Of a stretch of 22,128 bases of DNA, positions 15,015 to 22,128 are shown in pieces (the stretch's first letter is position 1; the number at the start of each line of letters is the position of its first letter). Source of the DNA: DAOPXV01 sp035352535 (lineage in GTDB: Bacteria; Muiribacteriota; UBA9980); the NCBI GenBank assembly GCA_964545075.1, contig CAZJFS010000066.1:1-22128 (forward strand), written 5' to 3'. A model generated the notes under the pieces. That model did not search any database and was not told the DNA's origin. It saw nothing but the letters and a program-made list of their open reading frames with translations. The position numbers and the translations under genes are program-made.

Positions 15015-17438
15015 TTATGATCCCAGGTTTTCGATATTTTCCCTGGCCATTTTTATGAATTCGATATTTTCAGGGGTTTCCGGAGCGGTTTCAAGATATT
15101 TCCTGAAATTTATTATAGCCGAACCGTTATTTCCAAGCATCTGTTCGCAATATGCCCTGTGATAATATGCGTTGTAATAGTTTTTATCTATATTCACCGC
15201 TTTTTTATAGTATTCGACGGCTTCCGCGAATTTTTTCATATTTTCAAGCGCTATGCCTATATTATACCAGCCTTTAATATGCCCGGGATTTACGCTGACC
15301 ACCTTTTCATATCGTTTTATGGCTTCCGCGTATTCGCCCAGCGAATTGAAGCATATTCCTAAATTGTTCCAGGCGTTCTCGTTATTCGGGTTCAGTTTTA
15401 CAGCCTGTTCAAAGCAACCGATGGCTTCGCGGTGCATGTTAAGCTTGTTGAGACTGGTGCCTTTATTATACCAGAGGGCGTCGAGTTCCGGGTTAAATTC
15501 CAGGCCCCGCCCGTAGCATGCCGCCGCTTCATCGTAACGTCCGAGCATGTCGAGACAATATCCCTTGTTATGCCATGCGTCCGTATCCGTCCGGTTTATT
15601 TCGATGCAGCGGTCGAAGCAAATTATGGCTTCCGCGAATTTTAACAGCGCGATATATGACATTCCGCTGTTATGCCACGCGTTATAATAGTTTTTGTCCA
15701 GTTTTACCGCGCGCGCGTAACATTCGATGGCTTCGCGATATTTTTTCAGGTTATAAAGGCATAAACCGGCGTTATACCAGCCTATGCTATAAGATGGTTT
15801 TTGCTCGGTGGTTTTCCCGTGAAGCGCCATGGCTTCTTCGAATTTTCCTTCTTTCAATAAGCATACGCCGAGATTATTCATAGCTTCTATGTTCCGCGGA
15901 TTTATAGCGATAGCTTTTTTATACAATTCCAAGGCCTTCGAAACGTCGCCGAGCCGTTCAAAGTTAAGGCCTTTATTGAAATATGCCCACGAGTCGCCGG
16001 GCTTGAGCTTAATTACCATGTCCCAGCAAATATTTGATTCGTCTAGTTTTTTAAGTTCCCTCAGGCTCACCGCCTTATTATACCAGGCATTTTCATATCC
16101 CGGGTTTATGGCTATCGCTCGTTCGAAAAAGGCGATGGCTTCGTCGTATCTTTGAAGGTTGAGAAGAGCCGTGCCTTTGTTATAAATGGCTTTGGCGTAA
16201 TTCGGATTTATTGAGATCGCCATGTCATAGCATCTTATGGCTTCTTCAAGTTTTCCAAGGCTTTGCCAGCTCATGCCCTTGTTGCTCCACTCCCAGTCTT
16301 CCGCTTCATAGTATTGCGGCTTTTCAACCTTTTCCCTGCTGAACTTATAAAGCTCTTCTTCAAGGTCGCGCCTAAGTTCAGCGAAAGACTGATAACGGCC
16401 TTCGGGTTTTTTAGCCATGCATTTTTTCACTATCGGAAATATTTTCGAGTTAATTTCCGGAAGAGGCGCATTGGCGTGAAGTTCCTTCATTTCATTCCAG
16501 TACCGCGTTTTTTCGGCTTCGGCCGCGTCCGCCGGAAGTTTGGCCATGAAGGGAAGCTTGCCGGATGATATCAATTGATACCACACCGCGCCGAAACTGT
16601 AAATGTCGCTCCTTTCGTCGCACGCCGAAGCGTTTTCAAATTGCTCGTAAGGCATGTAAGGAGGCGTTCCGAAACCTATTCCGCCTAACGTTTGAAAGGA
16701 GAGGCCGGCCTCGATTCCGCTCATGCCCGTTTTTATGGACGAAATGGCGAGCGATGTTCCGATGACGTCGGCGAGGCCGAAATCGGTTATTTTAAGATGC
16801 TTGTCGGATGTTATCATAATATTTGCCGGTTTTATGTCGCGGTGCGAAAGCAGGCCTTTTGAATAAGAATATTCCATGGCGTGGCAGAATTCTATTCCCC
16901 AACGCATTAAACGCGCTAAATCGGGTATCCTGTCCTGCTTTATATAGCCTTCTATGGTATTTACGGTGTTGGGCCCGGGCGTTATATATTCCATCAGCAC
17001 GTACTGGCGTTTTTCGATTTCATCTATGAAATAAGCGTAAACTATATTGGGATGGCGGCCCATATCGATCCAGAGCTTAGCTTCCCTTTTGAAGCGCTCG
17101 CGTACGATGGTATCCTCGAAAAATTCGTCGCGGAATGTTTTCATCGCGTAAACTCCGCCGAGATCCTTCGCGTCGACCAGATATACTATTCCGAATCCGC
17201 CTTTTCCGAGTATATCGAGTATCTCGTATTTTTCGCCGATCATATCGCCGATTTTATAAGGTGCTGATTCGTTCAAAATTTCGGATTCAGGCTTGTTTTT
17301 TTCAAAACGCCCGCCGGAGTCGTCGCCCGTCATTATTTTTTCCGAATTGAAAAAACCGTTATTCAGGGATAATCCGTTGTCTTTTTGAAACGAGCCGCCG
17401 AAAATATAGCTTTTGATTTTATTAAAAACGCTGTCCAT
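15015..17438 (-). CDS. cytosolic Ser/Thr protein kinase with twelve C-terminal TPR repeats
   Basis: This 807-residue protein has a disordered N-terminus (1-65) and a eukaryotic-type kinase domain (about 70-362). The glycine loop is GKGGFG (78-83), with Lys100, helix-C Glu119, HRD at 199-201 (catalytic Asp201), Asn206 and DFG at 219-221; all are intact, so it should be active. The activation segment (219-265) is about 47 residues, longer than the usual 20-30, and Ser/Gly-rich. The APE motif reads PYE, with Glu265. From 381 to 788 there are twelve consecutive 34-residue TPRs with the usual W/Y, G, A and P positions, forming a long superhelix for binding proteins. There is no membrane helix, unlike PknB-type kinases. 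It is first in an operon with the Clp ATPase, so that unfoldase or its clients are likely targets (inference). No Shine-Dalgarno precedes the ATG. Confidence 0.94.
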   Translation of the reverse strand: MDSVFNKIKSYIFGGSFQKDNGLSLNNGFFNSEKIMTGDDSGGRFEKNKPESEILNESAPYKIGDMIGEKYEILDILGKGGFGIVYLVDAKDLGGVYAMKTFRDEFFEDTIVRERFKREAKLWIDMGRHPNIVYAYFIDEIEKRQYVLMEYITPGPNTVNTIEGYIKQDRIPDLARLMRWGIEFCHAMEYSYSKGLLSHRDIKPANIMITSDKHLKITDFGLADVIGTSLAISSIKTGMSGIEAGLSFQTLGGIGFGTPPYMPYEQFENASACDERSDIYSFGAVWYQLISSGKLPFMAKLPADAAEAEKTRYWNEMKELHANAPLPEINSKIFPIVKKCMAKKPEGRYQSFAELRRDLEEELYKFSREKVEKPQYYEAEDWEWSNKGMSWQSLGKLEEAIRCYDMAISINPNYAKAIYNKGTALLNLQRYDEAIAFFERAIAINPGYENAWYNKAVSLRELKKLDESNICWDMVIKLKPGDSWAYFNKGLNFERLGDVSKALELYKKAIAINPRNIEAMNNLGVCLLKEGKFEEAMALHGKTTEQKPSYSIGWYNAGLCLYNLKKYREAIECYARAVKLDKNYYNAWHNSGMSYIALLKFAEAIICFDRCIEINRTDTDAWHNKGYCLDMLGRYDEAAACYGRGLEFNPELDALWYNKGTSLNKLNMHREAIGCFEQAVKLNPNNENAWNNLGICFNSLGEYAEAIKRYEKVVSVNPGHIKGWYNIGIALENMKKFAEAVEYYKKAVNIDKNYYNAYYHRAYCEQMLGNNGSAIINFRKYLETAPETPENIEFIKMARENIENLGS

Positions 17439-17446
17439 AATGATTT

Positions 17447-17475
17447 ATAGTACAATACTGTTTTAAAAAATGCAA
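17447..17475 (-). promoter_or_regulatory. possible promoter of the kinase-Clp operon
   Basis: On the minus strand TTGCAT (17475-17470) and TACTAT (17452-17447) are 17 bp apart; both match consensus only partly. An overlapping TATAAA (17449-17444) is a second option. Either puts the transcript start within a few bases of the ATG at 17438. Confidence 0.35.
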
Positions 17476-17507
17476 CATATTTACTCATATTTGACCATGT
17501 AAAATTT

Positions 17508-17540
17508 TTATATTGAATTTTACGGAGAAATTCAATATAA
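17508..17540. promoter_or_regulatory. perfect 13-bp inverted repeat, probable operator
   Basis: The left arm TTATATTGAATTT (17508-17520) and right arm AAATTCAATATAA (17528-17540) are perfect reverse complements around a 7-bp spacer. The left arm contains the -35 box and the right arm contains most of the -10 box of the rightward promoter, the usual placement for a repressor site. Confidence 0.6.
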
Positions 17541-17541
17541 T
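17513..17541 (+). promoter_or_regulatory. sigma-70 promoter of the lipid/isoprenoid operon
   Basis: TTGAAT (17513-17518) is followed after exactly 17 bp by consensus TATAAT (17536-17541). Transcription would begin near 17548, about 26 nt before the TTG start at 17574. The boxes lie within the two arms of the inverted repeat at 17508-17540. Confidence 0.75.
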
Positions 17542-17560
17542 ACTCCTAAAAAAAAGACAT

Positions 17561-17564
17561 GGAG
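17561..17564 (+). promoter_or_regulatory. ribosome binding site that favours the TTG start at 17574
   Basis: GGAG lies 9 nt before an in-frame TTG (17574) and overlaps the earlier ATG at 17559, which has only A-rich DNA upstream. This makes the TTG the likelier start. Two other genes here also use TTG with a good ribosome site. Confidence 0.6.
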
Positions 17565-17573
17565 TGCTTGAAA

Positions 17574-18974
17574 TTGAGTAATTTAAAGAATGAATACGAC
17601 GTTGTCGTTATAGGCAGCGGCCTCGCGGGCCTTACCGCGGCCAATATGCTTGCCAGAGCGGGAAATTCGGTATTATTATGCGAACACCATTCAAATATAG
17701 GCGGCCTGGCCACATGGTTTTACAGAAAGGGCGGCCATATATTCGACGTATCGCTTCACGGCTTTCCCGTCGGAATGATCAAAACATGCCGCAAATATTG
17801 GACGCCGGAGATAGCGAGTTCCATAGTTCAGCTAAAGGATATACGCTTCGACAATCCGCAGTTCTCCTTTAAGACCACGTTTGACGTGAACGATTTCAAA
17901 AGGATCCTGACGGAAAATTTCAAGCTCGGCCAGAAGGCCGTTGATGATTTCTTTACCGAGGTTCGCGGAATGGATTATTTTCAGGAAAATAAAATGACCG
18001 CGCGCGAGCTTTTCGAAAAACATTTTCCGGGAAGAAACGACGTCGTCCGGCTTCTGATGGAACCGATAACGTACGCGAACGGCTCCACGCTCGACGATCC
18101 GGCGATATCCTACGGCATAGTCTTTTCGAATTTCATGAGTAAAGGCGTTTATACCTTTGAAGGCGGCACCGATAAACTGATACTGGCCATGAAGGCCGAG
18201 CTCGAAAAAAACGGAGTCACGATAGCCACCAGAAGCCTCGTTCAAAAGATAACCGTTGAAAATAAAAAAGTCGCGGGCGTCGTGGTCAACGGAGAAAAAA
18301 TAAAATGCAGGTCCGTAGTCTCTAACGCGAACGTGATATCAACCGTCAACGAACTTGTCGGAGCTGAAAATTTTTCGAACGATTATATCTCGTACGCGAA
18401 GACCGTGCGGATAAACAACAGCAGCTGCCAGGTTTATATAGGAATAAAAAAAGGCGAAAAGATAGACGAAATAGGCGATCTCATATTCACTTCGTTCGCC
18501 CCGAAGTTTGACGCCGCCGAATTGGTCGATAAAAACACGACCAGCCGCACTTTCTCCGTTTATTATCCGAGGACGCGCCCCGGCCACGATATGTACGCGA
18601 TCGTAGCTTCGACCAATTCCAATTATTCCGACTGGGAAAAATATACGAAGGAAGAATACGCCGACGAAAAACGGAAGCTAATCGAACGCACGCTGGTCCA
18701 TCTCGAAAAATACGTCCCCGACGTGAGAAAAAAAATAGACTATATAGAAGCGGCCACTCCGAAGACATTTGAAAGATACACTCGCCACATAGGCGGATCG
18801 TCCTTCGGAACTAAATTCGAGGGGCTTAAAACGAGCATGGAGATGGGAAACGAAATAGGCGGACTTTTTCATACCGGCTCCGTCGGAATAATAATGTCGG
18901 GCTGGCTCGGGACCGTAAATTATGGAGTCATAGTCGCTAATAACGCGGACCGCTATATCAAGATAAAAAGTTAA
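17574..18974 (+). CDS. phytoene-dehydrogenase/carotenoid-isomerase-like FAD oxidoreductase
   Basis: The protein is 466 residues from the TTG at 17574 (471 from the ATG at 17559, which lacks a ribosome site). It has the N-terminal FAD motif VIGSGLAGL at 12-20, Glu37 ending strand 2, and the NIGG stretch at 41-44 followed by the HIFD segment typical of the CrtI/CrtISO branch. That branch desaturates, saturates or isomerises long polyene or prenyl chains. The C-terminus has a GLFHTGS flavin-contact motif. The exact reaction cannot be read from the sequence. No phytoene synthase or other carotenoid gene is in the window, so the family name should not be taken as proof of carotenoids. It is first in an operon with fabZ (26 bp later), fabI and an ispH-ubiA fusion, which suggests a prenyl or acyl chain as substrate (inference). 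Confidence 0.85.
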   Translation: MSNLKNEYDVVVIGSGLAGLTAANMLARAGNSVLLCEHHSNIGGLATWFYRKGGHIFDVSLHGFPVGMIKTCRKYWTPEIASSIVQLKDIRFDNPQFSFKTTFDVNDFKRILTENFKLGQKAVDDFFTEVRGMDYFQENKMTARELFEKHFPGRNDVVRLLMEPITYANGSTLDDPAISYGIVFSNFMSKGVYTFEGGTDKLILAMKAELEKNGVTIATRSLVQKITVENKKVAGVVVNGEKIKCRSVVSNANVISTVNELVGAENFSNDYISYAKTVRINNSSCQVYIGIKKGEKIDEIGDLIFTSFAPKFDAAELVDKNTTSRTFSVYYPRTRPGHDMYAIVASTNSNYSDWEKYTKEEYADEKRKLIERTLVHLEKYVPDVRKKIDYIEAATPKTFERYTRHIGGSSFGTKFEGLKTSMEMGNEIGGLFHTGSVGIIMSGWLGTVNYGVIVANNADRYIKIKS

Positions 18975-19000
18975 TCCAAAATCGGTGAGGGTGGCATAAA

Positions 19001-19450
19001 TTGAACGAAATTAAAACAGACGAAAGAATACTCGAACTCATACCGCACAGGCCGCCGTTTCTTTTCGTGGACAGGATACTTGAGATATCTGAAAATAAGA
19101 TAAAGACGGCCAAAAAAATGGAGGCGTCGGCGGCTTTTTTTAAGGGGCATTATCCTCATAAGCCGATCGTTCCGGGCGTGATACTCTGCGAGGCGGTCTT
19201 TCAGACGGGCGCGATATTGATAGCGTCCCTGATCAAAATGGATAAAAATTCCGTTCCCGTTCTTACGAGGGTCGGCGAGGCTAAATTTCGAAAGATAGTC
19301 CTTCCGGACCAGACCATAGAGATAACGGCTGAAATAGTCGAAAAAATAAGCAACGCCTATTTTATGAAAGGCGCGGTTTCGGTGGACGGTAAAAACGCGA
19401 TCAGGGTTGAGTTCGCGGTCAGCATTGTATCAGACGGCGGTGAAGCGTAA
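19001..19450 (+). CDS. fabZ: 3-hydroxyacyl-ACP dehydratase, FabZ type
   Basis: FabZ removes water from (3R)-hydroxyacyl-ACP in the fatty acid elongation cycle in the cytosol. This 149-residue hot-dog protein has the family start LIPHRPPFLFVD (13-24) and the catalytic pair His50 in FFKGHYP and Glu64 in the PGVILCEA helix, at the spacing seen in E. coli FabZ (His54 and Glu68). Length is normal. The start is TTG at 19001, supported by a GGTGAGGGTGG ribosome site. Its TAA overlaps the ATG of fabI in TAATG, so translation is coupled and the two successive steps of the cycle are made together. It could be either the housekeeping enzyme or a dedicated copy for the product of this operon; the window does not decide. 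Confidence 0.92.
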   Translation: MNEIKTDERILELIPHRPPFLFVDRILEISENKIKTAKKMEASAAFFKGHYPHKPIVPGVILCEAVFQTGAILIASLIKMDKNSVPVLTRVGEAKFRKIVLPDQTIEITAEIVEKISNAYFMKGAVSVDGKNAIRVEFAVSIVSDGGEA

Positions 19451-20271
19451 TGAGTTTTTTAAAGGTAGAGGATAAAAATTTTCTTATATTCGGAGTCGCT
19501 AATAAACGAAGCGTGGCGTATCATATAGGTAAAACCCTTATCGAGAACGGCGCGAAGCTGATATTGAGCATGCAGGATGAAAAGCGTCTCGAGGCCGCGG
19601 CTAAATTATTCCCGCAGGCCGATTGCTACGTGTGCGACGTCGAACGCGAAGAGGAGATCGCGGCTCTCGCGGCTAAAATAAAATCAAAATATTCCGAGAT
19701 ACAGGGCATCGTCCATTCGCTCGCGTTCGCGAATTATTCGGAGGGAATGAAGCCTTTCCATGAAACGAAGCGCCGGGATTTCCTTCAGGCCATGGATATA
19801 TCCTGCTTTTCTCTCGTCGCGATATCTAACGCTTTTAAAGACGTTATAAACAAGGACGGTTCCGTCATAACCATGTCGATTTCATCCACCACGTTGACGG
19901 CTGAAAATTACGGCTATATGGCGCCGGTAAAAGCCGCTCTCGATTCGAGCGTCTGCTTCCTGGCCAAGTCGTTCAGCCAGTTTTCAAATATCCGTTTTAA
20001 CGCCGTTTGCGCGGCGCTTCTGAAGACCTCCGCTTCGGCTGGAATTCCCGGATATCTCAGCTATTACGAATTTGCCGAGAAATACACTCTTCGCAAGAAA
20101 AATCTTCTTACGGAAGAGGTCGGAAACCTCGGAGCTTTCCTTTTAAGCGGCGCTTCGAGCGGAATAAACGGCCAGCGCGTCGTCATCGACGCCGGCATGG
20201 GCATAAATTTCTTTGACCGCGAAGTTATAGATCTGGCTACGCTTGGAATAAAGGAAAAGATGAAACAATAA
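19450..20271 (+). CDS. fabI: enoyl-ACP reductase, FabI-type short-chain dehydrogenase
   Basis: FabI reduces trans-2-enoyl-ACP with NAD(P)H, the last step of fatty acid elongation. The 273-residue length is close to the usual 255-265. FabI features are the divergent nucleotide motif GVANKRSVAYHIG (15-27), IVHSLAFA (87-94), and catalytic Tyr154 and Lys161 at the FabI spacing (Y-x6-K). Two positions differ. Ten residues before Tyr154, where E. coli FabI has the second active-site Tyr, there is Ile144, and the substrate-loop motif usually written AGPIKT reads CAALLKT (187-193). The core catalytic pair remains, so it is probably active, perhaps with altered substrate or inhibitor response. It overlaps fabZ by one base and is followed after 35 bp by the ispH-ubiA fusion. 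Confidence 0.88.
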   Translation: MSFLKVEDKNFLIFGVANKRSVAYHIGKTLIENGAKLILSMQDEKRLEAAAKLFPQADCYVCDVEREEEIAALAAKIKSKYSEIQGIVHSLAFANYSEGMKPFHETKRRDFLQAMDISCFSLVAISNAFKDVINKDGSVITMSISSTTLTAENYGYMAPVKAALDSSVCFLAKSFSQFSNIRFNAVCAALLKTSASAGIPGYLSYYEFAEKYTLRKKNLLTEEVGNLGAFLLSGASSGINGQRVVIDAGMGINFFDREVIDLATLGIKEKMKQ

Positions 20272-20306
20272 ACGGCGGCGCATGGCCTTATGACTTCCAA
20301 TAAAAT

Positions 20307-22127
20307 ATGAAAATAAAAATCGCAAAAACGGCCGGCTTCTGTTTCGGCGTGAAACGCGCCATAGATATAGTTCTGGACGTTTCCAACCGGACCCGATCGC
20401 CGATATTCACCGACGGCCCGTTGATACATAATCCCCAGATAGTCAAGGCGCTCGAATGCAGGAACGTGACTTCGCTGGGCGAAAAGGCCATACCGGATAA
20501 CGCTACGCTCGTCATACGCGCCCACGGGGTTTCTCCCGAGCGGCGAGAATTTCTTGAAAAGCACTGTTCGAAGGTGTTCGACGGCACGTGCCCCCTGGTG
20601 TCGCGCATACATAAGATCGTCGAGCGCGAAATATCGAAAGGCCGCCGCGTAATAATAATAGGCGAATCGGGGCATCCCGAAGTGATCGGAATATTAGGTT
20701 TTTCGAATAATTCCGGCGTAGTCATCAACAGCGTATCCGAAGCCGAAAGCCTTCCGGAATACGGCGAGCCGGTTTCCGTAGTCGCCCAGACCACTCAGGA
20801 AACCGGCCGTTACGAAGAGATAAAATTTTATCTTACCGAAAAATACAAGGACATAGTTTTTTTCGACACTATATGCAACGCGACCGAGATGCGCCAGAAC
20901 GAGACGGCGGCGCTCGCCCACGAGGTCGATCTTATGGTCGTCGTCGGCGGCAAGAACAGTGGAAATACGAAGCGTCTGGCTGAAGTGTCTCAAAAAAACG
21001 GCGCGAGTACGGTGCTTATCGAAACCGAGGAAGATATTTCGAAGGAAGATATAGGCGATGCCGAAATCGTCGGAATAACCGCCGGAGCTTCGACCCCTAA
21101 CTGGATGATAAGAAACGTCGCCCAGCACATAGAGGATATAGCTAATGAAAAAAAGGATATTTTTACGAGGTTCCTTATAAAATTCGTTAATTTTCTTATA
21201 GACAGCGATATTTATATAGGAATAGGGGCTTTTTCAATGGCTTATGTCGCTTCGACCCTTATATCCAAACAGGTCCATTTTTTTGAATCAGGCCTCGCCG
21301 CGCTTTATATATTCTCCATGCACACCCTCAACCGTTTCATAGACAGGGAAGCATGGCGCTACAACAATTCCCGGCGCAGCAAGATGTATGAAAAATATAT
21401 GAATTACGTTCTCGCCGGAGGCATTCTCGCGTCCACGGCGGTTACCGTATTATCGCTTACGCGCGGATTCTGGCTGTTTCTATTCTATCTTTTATGTTCG
21501 ATAATCGGCGTTTTATACAGCATAAATTTCGTTCCGGTCCAGTTCAGGCCGCTGGTCAGATACGCGTCCTTAAAGGATATTCCGGGTTCGCGCGATATTT
21601 TCATTTCGGCCGCCTGGGCTACCGTCCTGACTATTTCGCCGGTCGTGAGCGGAAAATGGATATTCGAGTGGCGGCTTTTATTCACGTTCTCAATAATTTT
21701 TATCTTCGCTTTCTGCCGTACGATAATACTTGATATAAAAGACATTCAGGGCGACAGCATCGTCGGCAAGGAGACGATTCCCACTCTTATCGAAAACAGG
21801 TATTCGGTCATAATAAACCGCGTCTGGGACAGCGTGGTCCCTTCATTTTCAAGGCCTATCGCGGCGCCGAACAAATTCTCGGCGCTGCTTATAAAAATGG
21901 CCCTTTTATCGGGCGTCACTATACTAATCGCGGCGGTGCTCGTCAACGAATACGAATATTACAGCCTTGCGCTTATCGTTAACTTTTTATTCCTTCTGTG
22001 GGCGGTGAATAAATTCAGCCGCGAGGGCTCCTACTATGGAAATTACATAGAGGGTTTTACCGACTTCAATTTCATTCTCTGCGGAATGAGTCTTTTCGCC
22101 GTAAAATGGCTTCTTATATTGTTTTAG
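20307..22127 (+). CDS. ispH: fusion of HMBPP reductase (IspH) with a UbiA-family membrane prenyltransferase
   Basis: One uninterrupted 606-codon frame encodes two enzymes. Residues 1-278 are IspH, the [4Fe-4S] enzyme making IPP and DMAPP from HMBPP. Cluster ligands Cys12, Cys95 and Cys190, substrate His41, His73 and His123, catalytic Glu125 in GHPEV and the QTTQE motif (161-165) are all present, at the length of a complete stand-alone IspH. After a short linker, residues about 295-606 form an integral membrane domain with eight or nine helices and UbiA features: Asn342/Asp346 in NRFIDRE, and DIKDIQGD (476-483), which holds the second Asp-rich motif. The first motif is degenerate compared with NDxxDxxxD. 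UbiA enzymes move a prenyl group from a diphosphate to an aromatic or similar acceptor. The TAG is complete one base before the window ends. There is no strong ribosome site. The fusion should tether IspH to the membrane. Confidence 0.9.
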   Translation: MKIKIAKTAGFCFGVKRAIDIVLDVSNRTRSPIFTDGPLIHNPQIVKALECRNVTSLGEKAIPDNATLVIRAHGVSPERREFLEKHCSKVFDGTCPLVSRIHKIVEREISKGRRVIIIGESGHPEVIGILGFSNNSGVVINSVSEAESLPEYGEPVSVVAQTTQETGRYEEIKFYLTEKYKDIVFFDTICNATEMRQNETAALAHEVDLMVVVGGKNSGNTKRLAEVSQKNGASTVLIETEEDISKEDIGDAEIVGITAGASTPNWMIRNVAQHIEDIANEKKDIFTRFLIKFVNFLIDSDIYIGIGAFSMAYVASTLISKQVHFFESGLAALYIFSMHTLNRFIDREAWRYNNSRRSKMYEKYMNYVLAGGILASTAVTVLSLTRGFWLFLFYLLCSIIGVLYSINFVPVQFRPLVRYASLKDIPGSRDIFISAAWATVLTISPVVSGKWIFEWRLLFTFSIIFIFAFCRTIILDIKDIQGDSIVGKETIPTLIENRYSVIINRVWDSVVPSFSRPIAAPNKFSALLIKMALLSGVTILIAAVLVNEYEYYSLALIVNFLFLLWAVNKFSREGSYYGNYIEGFTDFNFILCGMSLFAVKWLLILF

Positions 22128-22128
22128 A

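Noticed and set aside
15070..16300. Apparent tandem DNA repeat of about 102 bp
   Set aside because: The period is that of the 34-residue TPR units; the repeats are diverged at DNA level and are explained by the protein fold.
12604..17438. Type VI secretion (ClpV with a PpkA-like kinase)
   Set aside because: No other type VI gene such as tssB, tssC or hcp is present, the kinase has no membrane anchor, and the neighbours are unrelated operons.
20064..20675. 203-codon minus-strand open frame across the fabI/ispH junction
   Set aside because: It is opposite well-supported FabI and IspH motifs and reads as low-complexity Arg/Phe/Tyr-rich sequence typical of antisense frames.
17574..22127. Carotenoid biosynthesis cluster
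   Set aside because: Only one CrtI-like flavoprotein is present; no phytoene synthase, cyclase or GGPP synthase is seen, so the label would overstate the evidence.

Overview
This is a gene-dense bacterial window with no rRNA, tRNA, CRISPR array, insertion sequence or phage gene that I can see. It carries 16 protein-coding genes in short, tightly packed operons. The organism is bacterial: it has a FabZ/FabI-type fatty acid pathway, IspH (MEP pathway), TilS, Shine-Dalgarno sites, and TTG used as a start codon at least three times. Isoleucine is most often encoded by ATA in the genes I counted (30 of 41 codons in fabI plus the first ~190 codons of ispH), which is unusual. A secreted amylase, histidine kinases, and a Ser/Thr kinase fused to many TPR repeats suggest a free-living, signalling-rich lineage, possibly an uncultivated phylum. 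I cannot assign a taxon from the sequence alone.

Layout. (1) 1-1573, plus strand: the 3' part of recQ and a small ECF-S-like membrane protein. (2) 1587-5827, minus strand: a three-gene phosphotransfer operon (stand-alone receiver, Cache-PAS histidine kinase, REC-PAS-kinase-REC hybrid) in which no protein has an output domain. (3) 5828-6133: a divergent intergenic region with an extended -10 promoter, then a secreted CBM48-CBM34-GH13 neopullulanase-like amylase (6134-8356). (4) 8320-11957, minus strand: an operon of an HI0933-type flavoprotein, a ferredoxin-nitroreductase fusion and tilS, driven by a near-consensus promoter that leaves almost no leader. The tilS end overlaps the amylase end by 37 bp. 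(5) 12053-12607, plus strand: a Nudix hydrolase whose stop codon overlaps that of the next, convergent gene. (6) 12604-17438, minus strand: a two-gene operon pairing a cytosolic Ser/Thr kinase with 12 TPRs and a double-AAA+ Clp-type unfoldase that lacks both the ClpB middle domain and a visible ClpP-docking tripeptide. (7) 17574-22127, plus strand: a four-gene lipid/isoprenoid operon made of a phytoene-dehydrogenase-like flavoprotein, FabZ, FabI, and a single 606-residue polypeptide joining IspH to a UbiA prenyltransferase. Its promoter is almost entirely covered by a perfect 13-bp inverted repeat.

The two parts most likely to be undescribed are region 7 (IspH-UbiA fusion in an operon with fatty-acid and carotenoid-type enzymes under an apparent operator) and region 6 (the TPR-kinase/Clp pair). 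The enzyme families are clear from motifs. The joint roles proposed for each operon are inference.
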